From NCBI GenBank assembly GCA_963823525.1, contig CAWGLW010000006.1, forward strand, positions 1,736,001 to 1,800,000: a stretch of DNA of 64,000 nt, written 5' to 3'. Numbering within the stretch: position 1 is the first letter of the stretch; each line of letters begins with the position of its first letter. Below the pieces are notes generated by a model. The model did not search any database. It was not told where the DNA came from and saw only the letters and a list, made by a program, of their open reading frames with translations. Made by a program: the position numbers and the translations under genes. Shown here in pieces: positions 55,657 through 64,000 of this stretch. The stretch comes from CAWGLW01 sp963823525. GTDB lineage: Bacteria > Pseudomonadota > Gammaproteobacteria > Steroidobacterales > Steroidobacteraceae.

Positions 55657-56118
55657 GTATTTAATCCCGTTAAGAATTACTGCCGGCCAGTTCGGCCGGG
55701 CCCGCAGGCCTTGCGGTCCACGGGCGAATACTACAGCAGGCCTCCCGGCTGAGAATTGCGGATGCAACGGGTCGCCGTGAGCGGCCCGGCCCGGTAAACT
55801 ATCGGGCTTTGCCCGCCGGAGCCTCGCGGATGCGATCGATTACCGTCATCGCCTGTCTGATCAATGAAGGACGGCGTCGTTTATCGTAATGACGAGTAGT
55901 CCGGCCGGCTCAGCGGCGGATCCAATCGGATGCGGCGTCGCCGGCCTCCCGCGATCGAAGCGGACGCATGAAGATCCGGAGCCATCCGTATTGAAGTCGT
56001 GCCTTCCGGCTGTCACGATGCGCCGCCTTTTTGAGCGATCGGCGCCTGGCCCGAAGCGCTGTATCAGGCGTACGGGACGAAATCGGGCCGGCCAGGTCCA
56101 CTCACACAAGGATACCCG
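55657..56118. other. Intergenic region before the second TonB receptor
   Basis: About 460 bases between the divergent cytochrome and TonB-receptor genes. Only short, unconvincing open frames occur on both strands. It must hold promoters for both genes, but I see no clear -35/-10 pair, riboswitch or repeat. Confidence 0.5.
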
Positions 56119-58242
56119 ATGAAACACTGCGTCATCACTGCCGTGCCCGGTGCAGCGGCGCTCGCCCTGTTCGCTGCGGCGGGCGTGGTGTCTGCTGAGA
56201 CACAGACTTCGCCGGCCAGGGAAACGCAGACAGCTTCAGCCGCCTCGGGGCTGGAGGTCATCATCGTCACGGCGCAGAAGGTCACCGAAGACCTGCAGAA
56301 GACGGCCTCTGCCGTCACCGCGATCAGCGGCGATGACCTGGTCCTGTCAGGCGTGCAGGACATCCGGGCGGCGCAGAACCTCGTGCCGTCCGTTCGCTTC
56401 CAGGCCGAGAATGCGTCGACCGAGATCTATCTGCGCGGCGTGGGCTCCACGCTGGATCTGCCGAACATCGAGCCGCCGAACGCCTTCAACTTCAATGGCA
56501 TCTACATCCCGCGCGAAGGTACCAGCGTTGGCTTCTTCGATATCGCGCAACTCGAGGTGCTGCCCGGCCCGCAGGGGACGCTGTACGGACGTGCGGCGCT
56601 CGGCGGCGCGGTCAATGTCGCCTTCAACCGTCCTGGCAGGGAGTTCGAATCGACCGGGGTCGTCGAGGCAGGCAACTATTCATTGCTGCATGGCACTTTC
56701 GTGCAGAACGTCCCGGTGACGGATACGCTGGCAGTCCGCGCCGCGTTCGACTTTGCCAATCGTGACGGATACCTGAGGACGGGTGCGGACTCGCAGGAGG
56801 ACTACGCCGGGAGGCTCTCCGTGCTGTATGAACCAAGCGACGCCGTGGATCTCAATGTCTGGGTGCACGGTGCGAGCAAGGCCGGCAAGTCGCCAAATCT
56901 CGTGCGCCGCGGCTACAACGACGGCAGCTTCGATGGCGATCCGATGGCCTATGACCACGACGATCCCTGGAACGACATGATCACGCCGGAGACGCCGACG
57001 GCCGCGACCCAGGATTACGACAACCTGGTGATCGGCGCACAGCTGGACTGGGACCTCGGTGGCGCGGTGCTCACTTACATTCCCGGTTACTTCTATCTCG
57101 ACTGGGCCGCTGACTACTGGCTGGAAGACATTCCGGCATTCCTCAGCGCACATTACAACCAGCTCACCCAGGAACTCAGGCTTTCGGGCGAGGCCGGCGC
57201 GAACTGGCACTGGCTCACCGGCCTGTATGGCTACCGTGTGACCAACTCCGGTGACTTTATCGCTGGAGGCTTCCCGCTCGCGCAGGTCTCGCGTAACCGG
57301 CTGGAAGGACTCGCAGCATTTGGTGAGGCCACCTACAAGCTGACCGATCGCGTCCGGTTAACGGCCGGCGGCCGCTGGAGTTACGACCATCGGGAAGGTG
57401 ACGGTGAGACCTCGTATGGCGAGCCTTTCTCCGCCACGCAGGATTTTAACCGCTTTGACTGGAAGCTCGCCGCCGAGGCTGACCTGGGCGCCGCATCGAT
57501 GTTGTATGGAAGTATCCAGACCGGTTACCAGCCAGGAACCTACAATCTCTTCCGCGAGACGCCCGAAGCATCGAACCTGCTTGATTCGGCGACGCTGACC
57601 GCCTACACGATCGGCATCAAGAATCGCTTTCTTGACGGGCGGCTGCAGATTAACAACGAGCTTTTCTACTACGACTACCGGGATCTGCTGGTGCAGTCGT
57701 TCAACCTGAACACCGGGCTGGTGACGATCTTCAGCGCGGACAAGACAGAAATCTATGGTGACCAGCTCGATATCCTGTTCGAGGCCACCGGTAACGACCT
57801 GCTGAACCTCTCGGTCGGATATCTGCATGCACGATACGATGAATTCTTCGTGCCGCCTGGCGTGAACATCGGTACCGAGCAACGCGACTTCAGTGGCTAC
57901 GAATTGCAGTACGCACCGGACTGGACGGTTTCCGCCGGCTACCAGCATGATTTTCAGTTTGCACAGGGCTACCTGCGCGCTCGACTCCAGACCCGGTATG
58001 AAAGCGGATTCTGGGGCACTTTCACGCAGAGCCGTGGCACGGAGCAGGACGACTACACCAAGAGCGATGCCACTCTGACGTACTTCTCCGGTGACGGACG
58101 CTGGAGTCTCGGCCTGTGGATCAAGAACATCGAGAACGCCGCGGTAATCGCCGCAACGACCACCGGGCAGTTCGGGCCCTATGGCGACGCGTTCCTCGAA
58201 CCGCCGCGGACCTACGGCGCGCGTTTCACGTTCAGTCTCTGA
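56119..58242 (+). CDS. TonB-dependent outer membrane receptor
   Basis: A 707-residue TonB-dependent receptor with signal peptide (AVPGAAALALFAAAGVVSA), a TonB box-like EVIIVTAQK (about 50-58), a plug with TASAVTAISGDDLVLSGVQDIRAAQNLVPSVRF and YLRGVGSTLD...IPREGTSVGFFDIAQLEVLPGPQGTLYGRAALGGAVNV, and a barrel ending in ...YGARFTFSL (terminal aromatic-Ser-Leu, the Omp-C signal). The plug type is that of the large group of receptors with unknown substrate common in marine Alpha- and Gammaproteobacteria. GGATACCC before ATG. Its target molecule is not predictable. Confidence 0.93.
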   Translation: MKHCVITAVPGAAALALFAAAGVVSAETQTSPARETQTASAASGLEVIIVTAQKVTEDLQKTASAVTAISGDDLVLSGVQDIRAAQNLVPSVRFQAENASTEIYLRGVGSTLDLPNIEPPNAFNFNGIYIPREGTSVGFFDIAQLEVLPGPQGTLYGRAALGGAVNVAFNRPGREFESTGVVEAGNYSLLHGTFVQNVPVTDTLAVRAAFDFANRDGYLRTGADSQEDYAGRLSVLYEPSDAVDLNVWVHGASKAGKSPNLVRRGYNDGSFDGDPMAYDHDDPWNDMITPETPTAATQDYDNLVIGAQLDWDLGGAVLTYIPGYFYLDWAADYWLEDIPAFLSAHYNQLTQELRLSGEAGANWHWLTGLYGYRVTNSGDFIAGGFPLAQVSRNRLEGLAAFGEATYKLTDRVRLTAGGRWSYDHREGDGETSYGEPFSATQDFNRFDWKLAAEADLGAASMLYGSIQTGYQPGTYNLFRETPEASNLLDSATLTAYTIGIKNRFLDGRLQINNELFYYDYRDLLVQSFNLNTGLVTIFSADKTEIYGDQLDILFEATGNDLLNLSVGYLHARYDEFFVPPGVNIGTEQRDFSGYELQYAPDWTVSAGYQHDFQFAQGYLRARLQTRYESGFWGTFTQSRGTEQDDYTKSDATLTYFSGDGRWSLGLWIKNIENAAVIAATTTGQFGPYGDAFLEPPRTYGARFTFSL

Positions 58243-58305
58243 GTCGAGTCGCCGACCGGCCGCACGAACCCGGCCGGAGCGCGAACCCCGACCTGTCTCG
58301 AACAC

Positions 58306-60102
58306 TTACTGTGCCGCGCCGGTCTCGGCGGTTTGCACGCTGCCGAGTGGTGCAAACAGGCTGCCGCCAGCACCGCCGAGCATTGCATCGCGCACCATCG
58401 GTATCGGCGGACCGCCGTACGAAAGGAACTCGTCGTGGAACGCTTTCCAGGCCTTGCGACCACCGCGACCGGCCGTCCAGTCCTCGCGCAGCTTGAGGAT
58501 CATCAGCTTGCCCATCGTGTAGTTGAGATAGCCTGGGTCGAACGTGCCCCGGTAGGCCTGCTGCCTGGCGTTGCCCGGATCCTGCAGCCCCTTCTCGACG
58601 AACATCCGCTCGGACTCCTCGACGGTCATGCCCCCGGTGTGCAGGCCCAGCGCGGACAGGTAGCGTACGTCGCGCAGCAGCGCGTTGGTGAGCTGCCCGA
58701 TGTGGGCCTGCGGATTGCCCTGGCCGAGGCCGGCGTCGTACATCATCTCCTCGGTGTAATGCGCCCAGCCCTCGGCGAATGCGTAGCCGACCGAAATGCG
58801 ACCGTAGACGGACTCCGACTGCTTGGCATGCAGGAAATTCAGGAAATGGCCGGGCCAGACCTCGTGCAGTGAGACGAACAGCAAATCGTATTCGCCGGGC
58901 AGGTAGCGCTGCTGATCTTCCTCGCTCCAGGAGGGATCTGGCGGGGCAATTGAGTAGACCGAAACCAGTTTCTTTTCGTACGGACCCGGGATCTCGATGT
59001 AGGCAAGGTTCGATGCGTTGTACGGTGGTGCCGCGGCGACCGTGACCGGGTCGTCCGACGGAATCGTCACGATGTCGTGCTCGACGATGAAATCCCTGAG
59101 CAGGCCAAGCTGGCGCTTGGCCCCCTCGACCGGGCCCTCCGGGGGCTTGTCCTGCTTGGCCCGTGCAGCGCAGTCGACCAGGGACAGACCGGGCGCAAAC
59201 CCGGCGCAGGCCTCAGTCATCGCCGCCAGGTTACGCGCAAGATCGGCCTCGCCAATCGCCTTGAGTTCGCCCAGTGGCGTATCGACCCGCTCCGTTTTCC
59301 AGAGCATGCGGCTGAATGTTTCTGCGCCGAGCGCGAAGGACTCGTCCTGCTCCAGCGTCTTCAGCCAGTCGACCGTTTCCTGCAGCGCGTCGTGCGCGCC
59401 GGCCAGCGCAGCGGTCAACCGGGCCTGTCGGTCCTCGTCCTCGACTGCGGCAAAGACGCTCGACGCCTGGCTGCTGAAGAACGAGTCCAGGCCACCGAAC
59501 ATCGCGAGCGCCGTTTCCGCCCAGGTGCGGGCAATCGGGCCCTGTATGGTGCGCCGCATGTCGCCGAGGTAGCCCGGCAGGTTTTCCAGGTAGGTGTTGA
59601 AGGCATCCATTCGCTCGGGTAGCGGGGCGTATTCACGTGCAAGGTAAACGGTTGGGAAAGCCGCGTACCCCCAGGCCAGGGGGTTGCGAGTCGTGTAAGC
59701 GACATCGTCCAGCCAGAACAGTTCCGCCCCGAGGTCGTTCAGCATGTAGTCGCGCTCGAAGCGCTCCGCATCGCTCATTGCCGCGCCGTCGACGGCGGTT
59801 GCGCGGCGCATCCAGTCGACCACCCTGGCCCGATAAGCTGCCCGGCCTTCGACTGTGTTATCCGGCAACTGGCCGTCAAACTCGTGTCGGCCCAGGTTGA
59901 CCGCCTGCGTCGGATTGGCAGTCAGGTACTCATCGATGAAGACCTCACGGAATCCGGGCCAGCCGCTGGCGGCCGTGCCGGTCGCGACGTTGGCTGGTTC
60001 GGCCTGGGAGGCCCTGGTCGGCGGCGGCGTCTGTTTGCCACAGGCCGCGAGCAGGCTCATCGAGGCCAGCGCGCAGGCCAGCAGGCGGAAATCGAATCTC
60101 AT
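58306..60102 (-). CDS. DUF885-family lipoprotein, putative metallopeptidase-like
   Basis: A 598-residue exported lipoprotein: MRFDFRLLACALASMSLLAAC gives a lipobox (LLAAC) with acylated Cys. The DUF885 fold follows (FIDEYLTANPTQAVNLGRHEFDG...), with HEVWPGH (an H-E-x-x-x-x-H arrangement), YAFAEGWAHYTEEMM as the third-ligand region and TGGMTVEESERMFVEKG. The family is treated as zinc peptidase-like of unknown substrate. The ATG at 60102 is in front of the signal; the frame is open to 60135. It converges with the TonB receptor gene, 63 bases apart. Confidence 0.9.
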   Translation of the reverse strand: MRFDFRLLACALASMSLLAACGKQTPPPTRASQAEPANVATGTAASGWPGFREVFIDEYLTANPTQAVNLGRHEFDGQLPDNTVEGRAAYRARVVDWMRRATAVDGAAMSDAERFERDYMLNDLGAELFWLDDVAYTTRNPLAWGYAAFPTVYLAREYAPLPERMDAFNTYLENLPGYLGDMRRTIQGPIARTWAETALAMFGGLDSFFSSQASSVFAAVEDEDRQARLTAALAGAHDALQETVDWLKTLEQDESFALGAETFSRMLWKTERVDTPLGELKAIGEADLARNLAAMTEACAGFAPGLSLVDCAARAKQDKPPEGPVEGAKRQLGLLRDFIVEHDIVTIPSDDPVTVAAAPPYNASNLAYIEIPGPYEKKLVSVYSIAPPDPSWSEEDQQRYLPGEYDLLFVSLHEVWPGHFLNFLHAKQSESVYGRISVGYAFAEGWAHYTEEMMYDAGLGQGNPQAHIGQLTNALLRDVRYLSALGLHTGGMTVEESERMFVEKGLQDPGNARQQAYRGTFDPGYLNYTMGKLMILKLREDWTAGRGGRKAWKAFHDEFLSYGGPPIPMVRDAMLGGAGGSLFAPLGSVQTAETGAAQ

Positions 60103-60305
60103 GAGGGCATCCTGGCAGGCAAAACCGCCTGACATTTACCACAGAAGCCGGATTGTGTGCAGCGCAGGCTGATTTCGCTCGACGTGCCGTGTCTGCCGGG
60201 TCGTCCGTGACGCCCGGAAGGATGGGCAGTTCGGTAGACCCCGATGCGCTGCACTCCCGGTCGGACTAGCTTTTGTGCTGTCCGGATCCACAGGAGGGGG
60301 CCGAA

Positions 60306-60614
60306 ATGAGTGGAAACGCCAGAATGGGCGCAATGCCCACGGGTGTCGCAGCGATACGCGACTGTGGTTACGCGACATGGGCCAGCGATAAGGTTGCCGC
60401 GGACTTTCGAGCGCTATTCGATGCGACACGCATACCGGTCAAGGGCATCCGCAGCGTGCGGGTCTGGGGATTGCAGGTCGATGACGAACGTGAGCTGCCC
60501 GGGCACGAGCGCACGGTGATCCCGGACGAGGAGTTGTGGGAGGTCAATCTCGTAGCCAGGGATGGCTCCTGCTATGAGGTTGAATCGGATCTTCTGGTCG
60601 CGGCGCCCGGCTGA
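60306..60614 (+). CDS. Hypothetical protein
   Basis: A 102-residue soluble protein with ATG at 60306 preceded by AGGAGGGGGCC, an excellent ribosome-binding site. Sequence such as AADFRALFDATRIPVKGIRSVRVWGLQVDDE and EELWEVNLVARDGSCYEVESDLLVAAPG looks like a small alpha/beta fold. I do not recognise the family. Single gene, divergent from the DUF885 gene. Confidence 0.65.
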   Translation: MSGNARMGAMPTGVAAIRDCGYATWASDKVAADFRALFDATRIPVKGIRSVRVWGLQVDDERELPGHERTVIPDEELWEVNLVARDGSCYEVESDLLVAAPG

Positions 60615-60740
60615 AAGGCCCGCGCTGCCTGACGTCGATCTCGTCCGAAGAGCATCAGGCCGGTTGCCGGAGTCGCCGGTGGCCCGGCTGGGGCCCCTTC
60701 AGCCGGCCGGGCCTGCCTGCGGGCTCTCGGTCCGCAGGGG

Positions 60741-61487
60741 CTACCAGGGGATCGACTGGCCCTTCAAGTCGTAGAAACCGCCGTTATCGGCCGGCTGGAG
60801 CTTCTCGATCACCGACACGAGCCCGCTTACACTCTCCCCGGGTGAGAACGTTGCATTGGATCCACCCATGTCGGTTCGCACCCAGCCCGGATGCAGCACC
60901 ACGCAGATAAATCCTTCCGGTCTCAGCTCGACGCTGAGCGTCTTGTTGATCTGGTTCAGCGCGGATTTGCTCGTCCGATACGCGTACCAGCGGCCGTTGG
61001 AATTCTCGATACTGCCCAGCTGCGAGGACATGTTGATGATGAGCTTGCGATGGCCCTGGCGCAGATTGGGGAGTAGCGCCTGGATCACGCGCAGCGGTCC
61101 GAGCGTGTTGACCGCGAGCGTTCGCTCCATCATCTCGAAATCAACGCGGTCCACGGTGACATCCTCGCGGTCGAATACGCCCGCGTTGTTCACGAGGATG
61201 TCGATCGCCATACCGTTCAGGCTTTTCGCCAGCGCCGTGATGCTGGCTGCGTCCGTAACGTCGAGAGGCACCACTGCCTTCGCGACCGCCGCCAATTCTC
61301 TGGCTCCGGCCGGATCGCGCGCCGTTCCGATGACCTCATAGCCTTTCGACGCGAACTGGCGCGCGTACTCCAGGCCGATGCCGCGGTTCGCGCCGGTGAT
61401 CAGTACGGTCGTGGTATCAGCGGCGAGTGCCATGTTGCCGATCGTGCCAGAAACCAGCATCAATACAATGGTCAGGTATCGCTTCAT
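60741..61487 (-). CDS. Short-chain dehydrogenase/reductase with exported-like N-terminus
   Basis: A 248-residue SDR. NAD(P)-binding TGANRGIG, NNAGVFDRED, catalytic Ser region NMSSQLGS and YxxxK as YRTSK are all present, so a functional oxidoreductase is likely. It is preceded by a typical Sec signal peptide (YLTIVLMLVSGTIGNMALA, cleavage near residue 22), which is unusual for an NAD(P)-dependent cytosolic fold. ATG 61487 lies directly at the signal. The open frame upstream to 61643 is not protein-like. Substrate unknown. Confidence 0.85.
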   Translation of the reverse strand: MKRYLTIVLMLVSGTIGNMALAADTTTVLITGANRGIGLEYARQFASKGYEVIGTARDPAGARELAAVAKAVVPLDVTDAASITALAKSLNGMAIDILVNNAGVFDREDVTVDRVDFEMMERTLAVNTLGPLRVIQALLPNLRQGHRKLIINMSSQLGSIENSNGRWYAYRTSKSALNQINKTLSVELRPEGFICVVLHPGWVRTDMGGSNATFSPGESVSGLVSVIEKLQPADNGGFYDLKGQSIPW

Positions 61488-61641
61488 ATCGACTCCGGGA
61501 CGAGGGCGGATCGGATTACGAGGAAGCCGCAATCTTTGCGCGCATGGTCGCAACTCGCAAGCCACAACGGACCCAGGTCTGGGGGCGCATGTTTTCGCCG
61601 GCGAACTGCCGATCGCCACATGAAATGGTCTTGCCAGCCGC

Positions 61642-61670
61642 AAAAAGAAAGGCCCCGAAAGGGGCCTTTC
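61642..61670 (-). terminator. Terminator of hppA
   Basis: A 10-bp perfect stem (61647-61656 with 61661-61670) with GAAA loop on the plus strand. On the minus strand it is followed by TTTTTG. It lies 43 bases past the hppA stop codon. Confidence 0.92.
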
Positions 61671-61713
61671 TCATCCAGTGCAGCATTACCCGCCAGAGGC
61701 GGAATAGCTGCGC

Positions 61714-63750
61714 TTACAGCAGTGGCACGAGCAGCAGCGCCACGATATTGATGATCTTGATCAGCGGGTTGATGGCCGGGCCCGCGGTGTCCTTGTAGGG
61801 ATCGCCGACGGTATCGCCGGTCACGGCCGCCTTGTGCGTCTCGGAGCCCTTGCCGCCGAAGTTGCCTTCCTCGACATACTTCTTGGCGTTATCCCAGGCG
61901 CCGCCACCCGTGCACATGGAAATCGCGACGAACAGGCCGGTGACGATCGTACCGATCAGCACGCCGCCGAGTGCGCGGATGCCCGCGCCGGGGCCAAGCA
62001 GCAAGTTCATGCCGAAGCCAACGATGACCGGGACCAGGATCGGCAGCAGCGAGGGCACGATCATCTCGCGGATCGCGGCACGCGTGAGCATGTCGACCGA
62101 GCGGGAGTAATCGGGCTTTGCGGTACCTTCCATGATGCCCTTGATCTCCTTGAACTGCCGGCGCACCTCGATCACGACCGATCCGGCCGCGCGACCCACG
62201 GCCTCCATGGCCATGGCGGCGAACAGGTAGGGCACCAGGCCGCCGATGAACAGGCCGATGATTACGGCCGGGTCCGACAGGCTGAAGGTCGTGGCCTTGC
62301 CGGCGATTTCCAGGTTGTTGGTGTAGTCGGCAAACAGCACCAGCGCCGCAAGGCCCGCCGAACCAATGGCATAACCCTTGGTCACGGCCTTGGTCGTGTT
62401 ACCCACCGCATCGAGTGAGTCGGTGATCTTTCGAACGTCGCTCGGCAGGCCTGCCATTTCAGCAATGCCGCCCGCGTTGTCAGTGATCGGCCCATAAGCG
62501 TCGAGTGCGACGACCATGCCGGTCATCGACAGCATGGCGGTCGCCGAGATCGCGATGCCGTACAGGCCGCCCAGTTCATATGCGCCCCAGATCGCCGCGC
62601 AGATCGACAGCACCGGCAGCGCCGTGGACTTCATCGACACGGCGAGGCCGGCGATGACGTTTGTGCCGTGTCCGGTCTGTGAGGCCTCGGCCACGTAGCG
62701 CACCGGCTTGTAGTCGGTTGACGTGTAGTACTCGGTGATCCAGATCAGGGCCGCCGTCAAGGCCAGGCCGATCAGGGCACAGAAATAAAGAGAGGTCGAC
62801 TCCGCGCCGAGCATGGACTTCGTGATCGGGTAATACGCGATCGCGGCAATGACGCCGGATACGATCACGCCACGGTAAAGCGCGGCCATGATCTTGCCGC
62901 CCTCGGAGGTCTTCACGAAGAACGTGCCAATGATCGAGGCAAAGATCGACGCGGCGCCGAGCGCCAGCGGGTAGAGTATTGCGGCGGGGCCGAGGTGCTG
63001 CATCGTCAGACCGGCGAGCAGCATCGTTGCGACCACGGTGACCGCGTAGGTCTCGAAAAGATCGGCCGCCATGCCGGCGCAGTCGCCCACGTTGTCGCCG
63101 ACGTTGTCGGCAATGACCGCCGGGTTACGCGGGTCGTCCTCCGGGATGCCGGCTTCGACCTTACCGACCAGGTCGGCACCGACGTCGGCGCCCTTGGTGA
63201 AAATGCCACCGCCCAGCCGCGCGAAGATCGAGATCAACGAGCCGCCGAACGCAAGGCCGACCAGGGTGTGCAGCGCGTGATCTGCGTCGCCGGTAAGTTT
63301 CAGCATCAGCCAGTAGTACGCGGCCACGCCGAGCAGGCCAAGACCGACCACCAGCATGCCGGTGATCGCGCCGCCACGGAAGGCGACCTGCAGGGCCGGG
63401 TTGAGGCCGATGCCCGCGGCATGCGCGGTGCGCACGTTGGCGCGCACGGAAACATTCATGCCGATGTAGCCGGCCAGGCCCGAGAGGATCGCACCGACCG
63501 CGAATCCGCCGGCCGTGCCCCAGTTCAGGGCCAGCCCGAGAATCACGAACAACACGACACCGACGATGCCGATGGTCGTGTACTGGCGATTCAGGTAGGC
63601 GCTGGCGCCCTGTTGAATCGCCGAGGCAATTTCCTGCATACGGGCGTTGCCCGCCGGCTGGGCAACGATCCAGCGTGCGGAAAGGATTCCGTAAAGAATG
63701 GCGGCTGCGCCGGCGCCGATCGCGAGCCAGAGCACGAGATCCGTAGTCAT
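61714..63750 (-). CDS. hppA: Membrane-bound proton-translocating pyrophosphatase
   Basis: Hydrolyses PPi and pumps protons across the inner membrane. The 678-residue, about 16-helix protein has the M-PPase signature GADVGADLVGKVEAGIPEDDPRNPAVIADNVGDNVGD and DNAGGIAEMAGL, and DTVGDPYKDTAGPAINPLIKI near the C-terminus. GNTTKA carries Lys at the position that distinguishes the K+-independent H+-pumping class (K+-dependent enzymes have Ala). GGAGG seven bases upstream supports the ATG at 63750. Its upstream neighbour is a PPi-dependent phosphofructokinase. Confidence 0.97.
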   Translation of the reverse strand: MTTDLVLWLAIGAGAAAILYGILSARWIVAQPAGNARMQEIASAIQQGASAYLNRQYTTIGIVGVVLFVILGLALNWGTAGGFAVGAILSGLAGYIGMNVSVRANVRTAHAAGIGLNPALQVAFRGGAITGMLVVGLGLLGVAAYYWLMLKLTGDADHALHTLVGLAFGGSLISIFARLGGGIFTKGADVGADLVGKVEAGIPEDDPRNPAVIADNVGDNVGDCAGMAADLFETYAVTVVATMLLAGLTMQHLGPAAILYPLALGAASIFASIIGTFFVKTSEGGKIMAALYRGVIVSGVIAAIAYYPITKSMLGAESTSLYFCALIGLALTAALIWITEYYTSTDYKPVRYVAEASQTGHGTNVIAGLAVSMKSTALPVLSICAAIWGAYELGGLYGIAISATAMLSMTGMVVALDAYGPITDNAGGIAEMAGLPSDVRKITDSLDAVGNTTKAVTKGYAIGSAGLAALVLFADYTNNLEIAGKATTFSLSDPAVIIGLFIGGLVPYLFAAMAMEAVGRAAGSVVIEVRRQFKEIKGIMEGTAKPDYSRSVDMLTRAAIREMIVPSLLPILVPVIVGFGMNLLLGPGAGIRALGGVLIGTIVTGLFVAISMCTGGGAWDNAKKYVEEGNFGGKGSETHKAAVTGDTVGDPYKDTAGPAINPLIKIINIVALLLVPLL

Positions 63751-63784
63751 TAGCTTACCTCCCAACGAGGGTTTCCCGGTTCAA

Positions 63785-63824
63785 TAAAAAGCCGGGCGCA
63801 ACACTCTTGACGGCGCTGCCCGGC
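63785..63824 (-). terminator. Terminator-like hairpin between the PFK and hppA genes
   Basis: GCCGGGC (63791-63797) pairs with GCCCGGC (63818-63824). On the minus strand the structure is followed by TTTTTATT. It is the apparent terminator of the phosphofructokinase gene, but it lies only about 35 bases before the hppA start codon, so the hppA promoter must overlap it or read-through must feed hppA. Confidence 0.7.
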
Positions 63825-63840
63825 CCAAAAAGGCGCCGGA

Positions 63841-64000
63841 CTATATCACAAACCGCCGCTTCAGCTTGCGCGGAACCTGGACATTCCTCAGAACCACGTA
63901 TTGCGGCAGGCCGTTACGAAACGGTGGGTAGTCCTCGCCGACGATCAGGGGCGCCAGGTAGCGCCGGCCTTTGGCCGTGATATGGAAGCCATCCGGGGAG
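63841..64000 (-). CDS. PPi-dependent 6-phosphofructokinase, C-terminal end only
   Basis: Only the last 52 codons and the stop are in the window: an ITAKGRRYLAPLIVGEDYPP segment, then GLPQYVVLRN and a basic tail (VPRKLKRRF). GEDYPP with a NGLPxYV-like continuation is the C-terminal signature of the pyrophosphate-using phosphofructokinases (as found beside H+-PPases in methylotrophs and other Gammaproteobacteria). The rest of the gene lies outside the window. Classification as PPi- rather than ATP-dependent rests on this segment and on the neighbouring hppA. Confidence 0.75.
   Translation of the reverse strand, partial: SPDGFHITAKGRRYLAPLIVGEDYPPFRNGLPQYVVLRNVQVPRKLKRRFVI

Overview
The window is 64 kb of GC-rich chromosomal DNA from a Gammaproteobacterium, probably a free-living aquatic or sediment lineage (a Woeseiaceae/Chromatiales-like relative is a guess). 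The evidence is gammaproteobacterial-type GroEL, GlnE, an Apt/AmpG/RarD housekeeping set, a Kdo-kinase type lipopolysaccharide core locus, ecotin, two TonB-dependent receptors and a proteobacterial formate dehydrogenase cluster. I see no rRNA, tRNA, CRISPR array, insertion sequence or prophage.

Layout. 1-5.1 kb: the 3' end of groEL with its terminator, small hypothetical and membrane genes, RarD. 5.4-12.7 kb: nitroreductase, AmpG-like permease, apt, Tet-type exporter, glnE, DUF6165. 12.7-18.4 kb: LPS core/outer membrane block (GT9 heptosyltransferase, kdkA, waaA, TolC, pcm). 18.6-27 kb: GGDEF/EAL protein, MOSC protein, AraC regulator, thioesterase, WS/DGAT acyltransferase, methyltransferase. 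27.2-30.6 kb: TonB receptor with a 29-glycine run, converging on a two-gene unit of a membrane protein and a TiaS-like IDDTDN-domain protein. 30.7-42.2 kb: formate dehydrogenase supercluster. It has a structural operon (TorD chaperone, TAT small protein, alpha, beta, a small lipoprotein missed by simple gene calling, gamma), a maturation operon (DUF3305, DUF3306, poly-ferredoxin), a HTH/PBP-like regulator, DUF6494 and a sigma-54 activator. 42.4-47.2 kb: a Moco operon mobA-moeA-moaB, followed in the same operon by a cytosolic BNR propeller, YqeC and a MoaD-like protein. 47.3-53.7 kb: persulfide dioxygenase-rhodanese fusion, Cu/Zn SOD, ecotin, porin-like protein, DUF819 permease, NTF2-like protein. 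53.7-64 kb: polyphosphate:AMP phosphotransferase, cytochrome c, second TonB receptor, DUF885 peptidase-like lipoprotein, exported SDR, H+-pyrophosphatase, and the end of a PPi-dependent phosphofructokinase.

How it fits together. The 30.7-47.2 kb region is one functional neighbourhood: a TAT-exported, cysteine-type Mo/W formate dehydrogenase, its chaperones and maturation factors, its regulators and cofactor synthesis. A good -24/-12 promoter (36556-36571, minus strand) lies in front of the structural operon. A sigma-54 activator with a degenerate receiver domain is encoded nearby, and short sequence elements are shared between the structural-operon promoter region and the activator/mobA divergent region. 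The least-explained parts are (i) the TonB receptor / membrane protein / TiaS-like trio beside the dehydrogenase and (ii) the BNR propeller-YqeC-MoaD-like set in the Moco operon. These are my candidates for undescribed biology. At the right edge, H+-PPase next to PPi-PFK points to pyrophosphate-based energy conservation.
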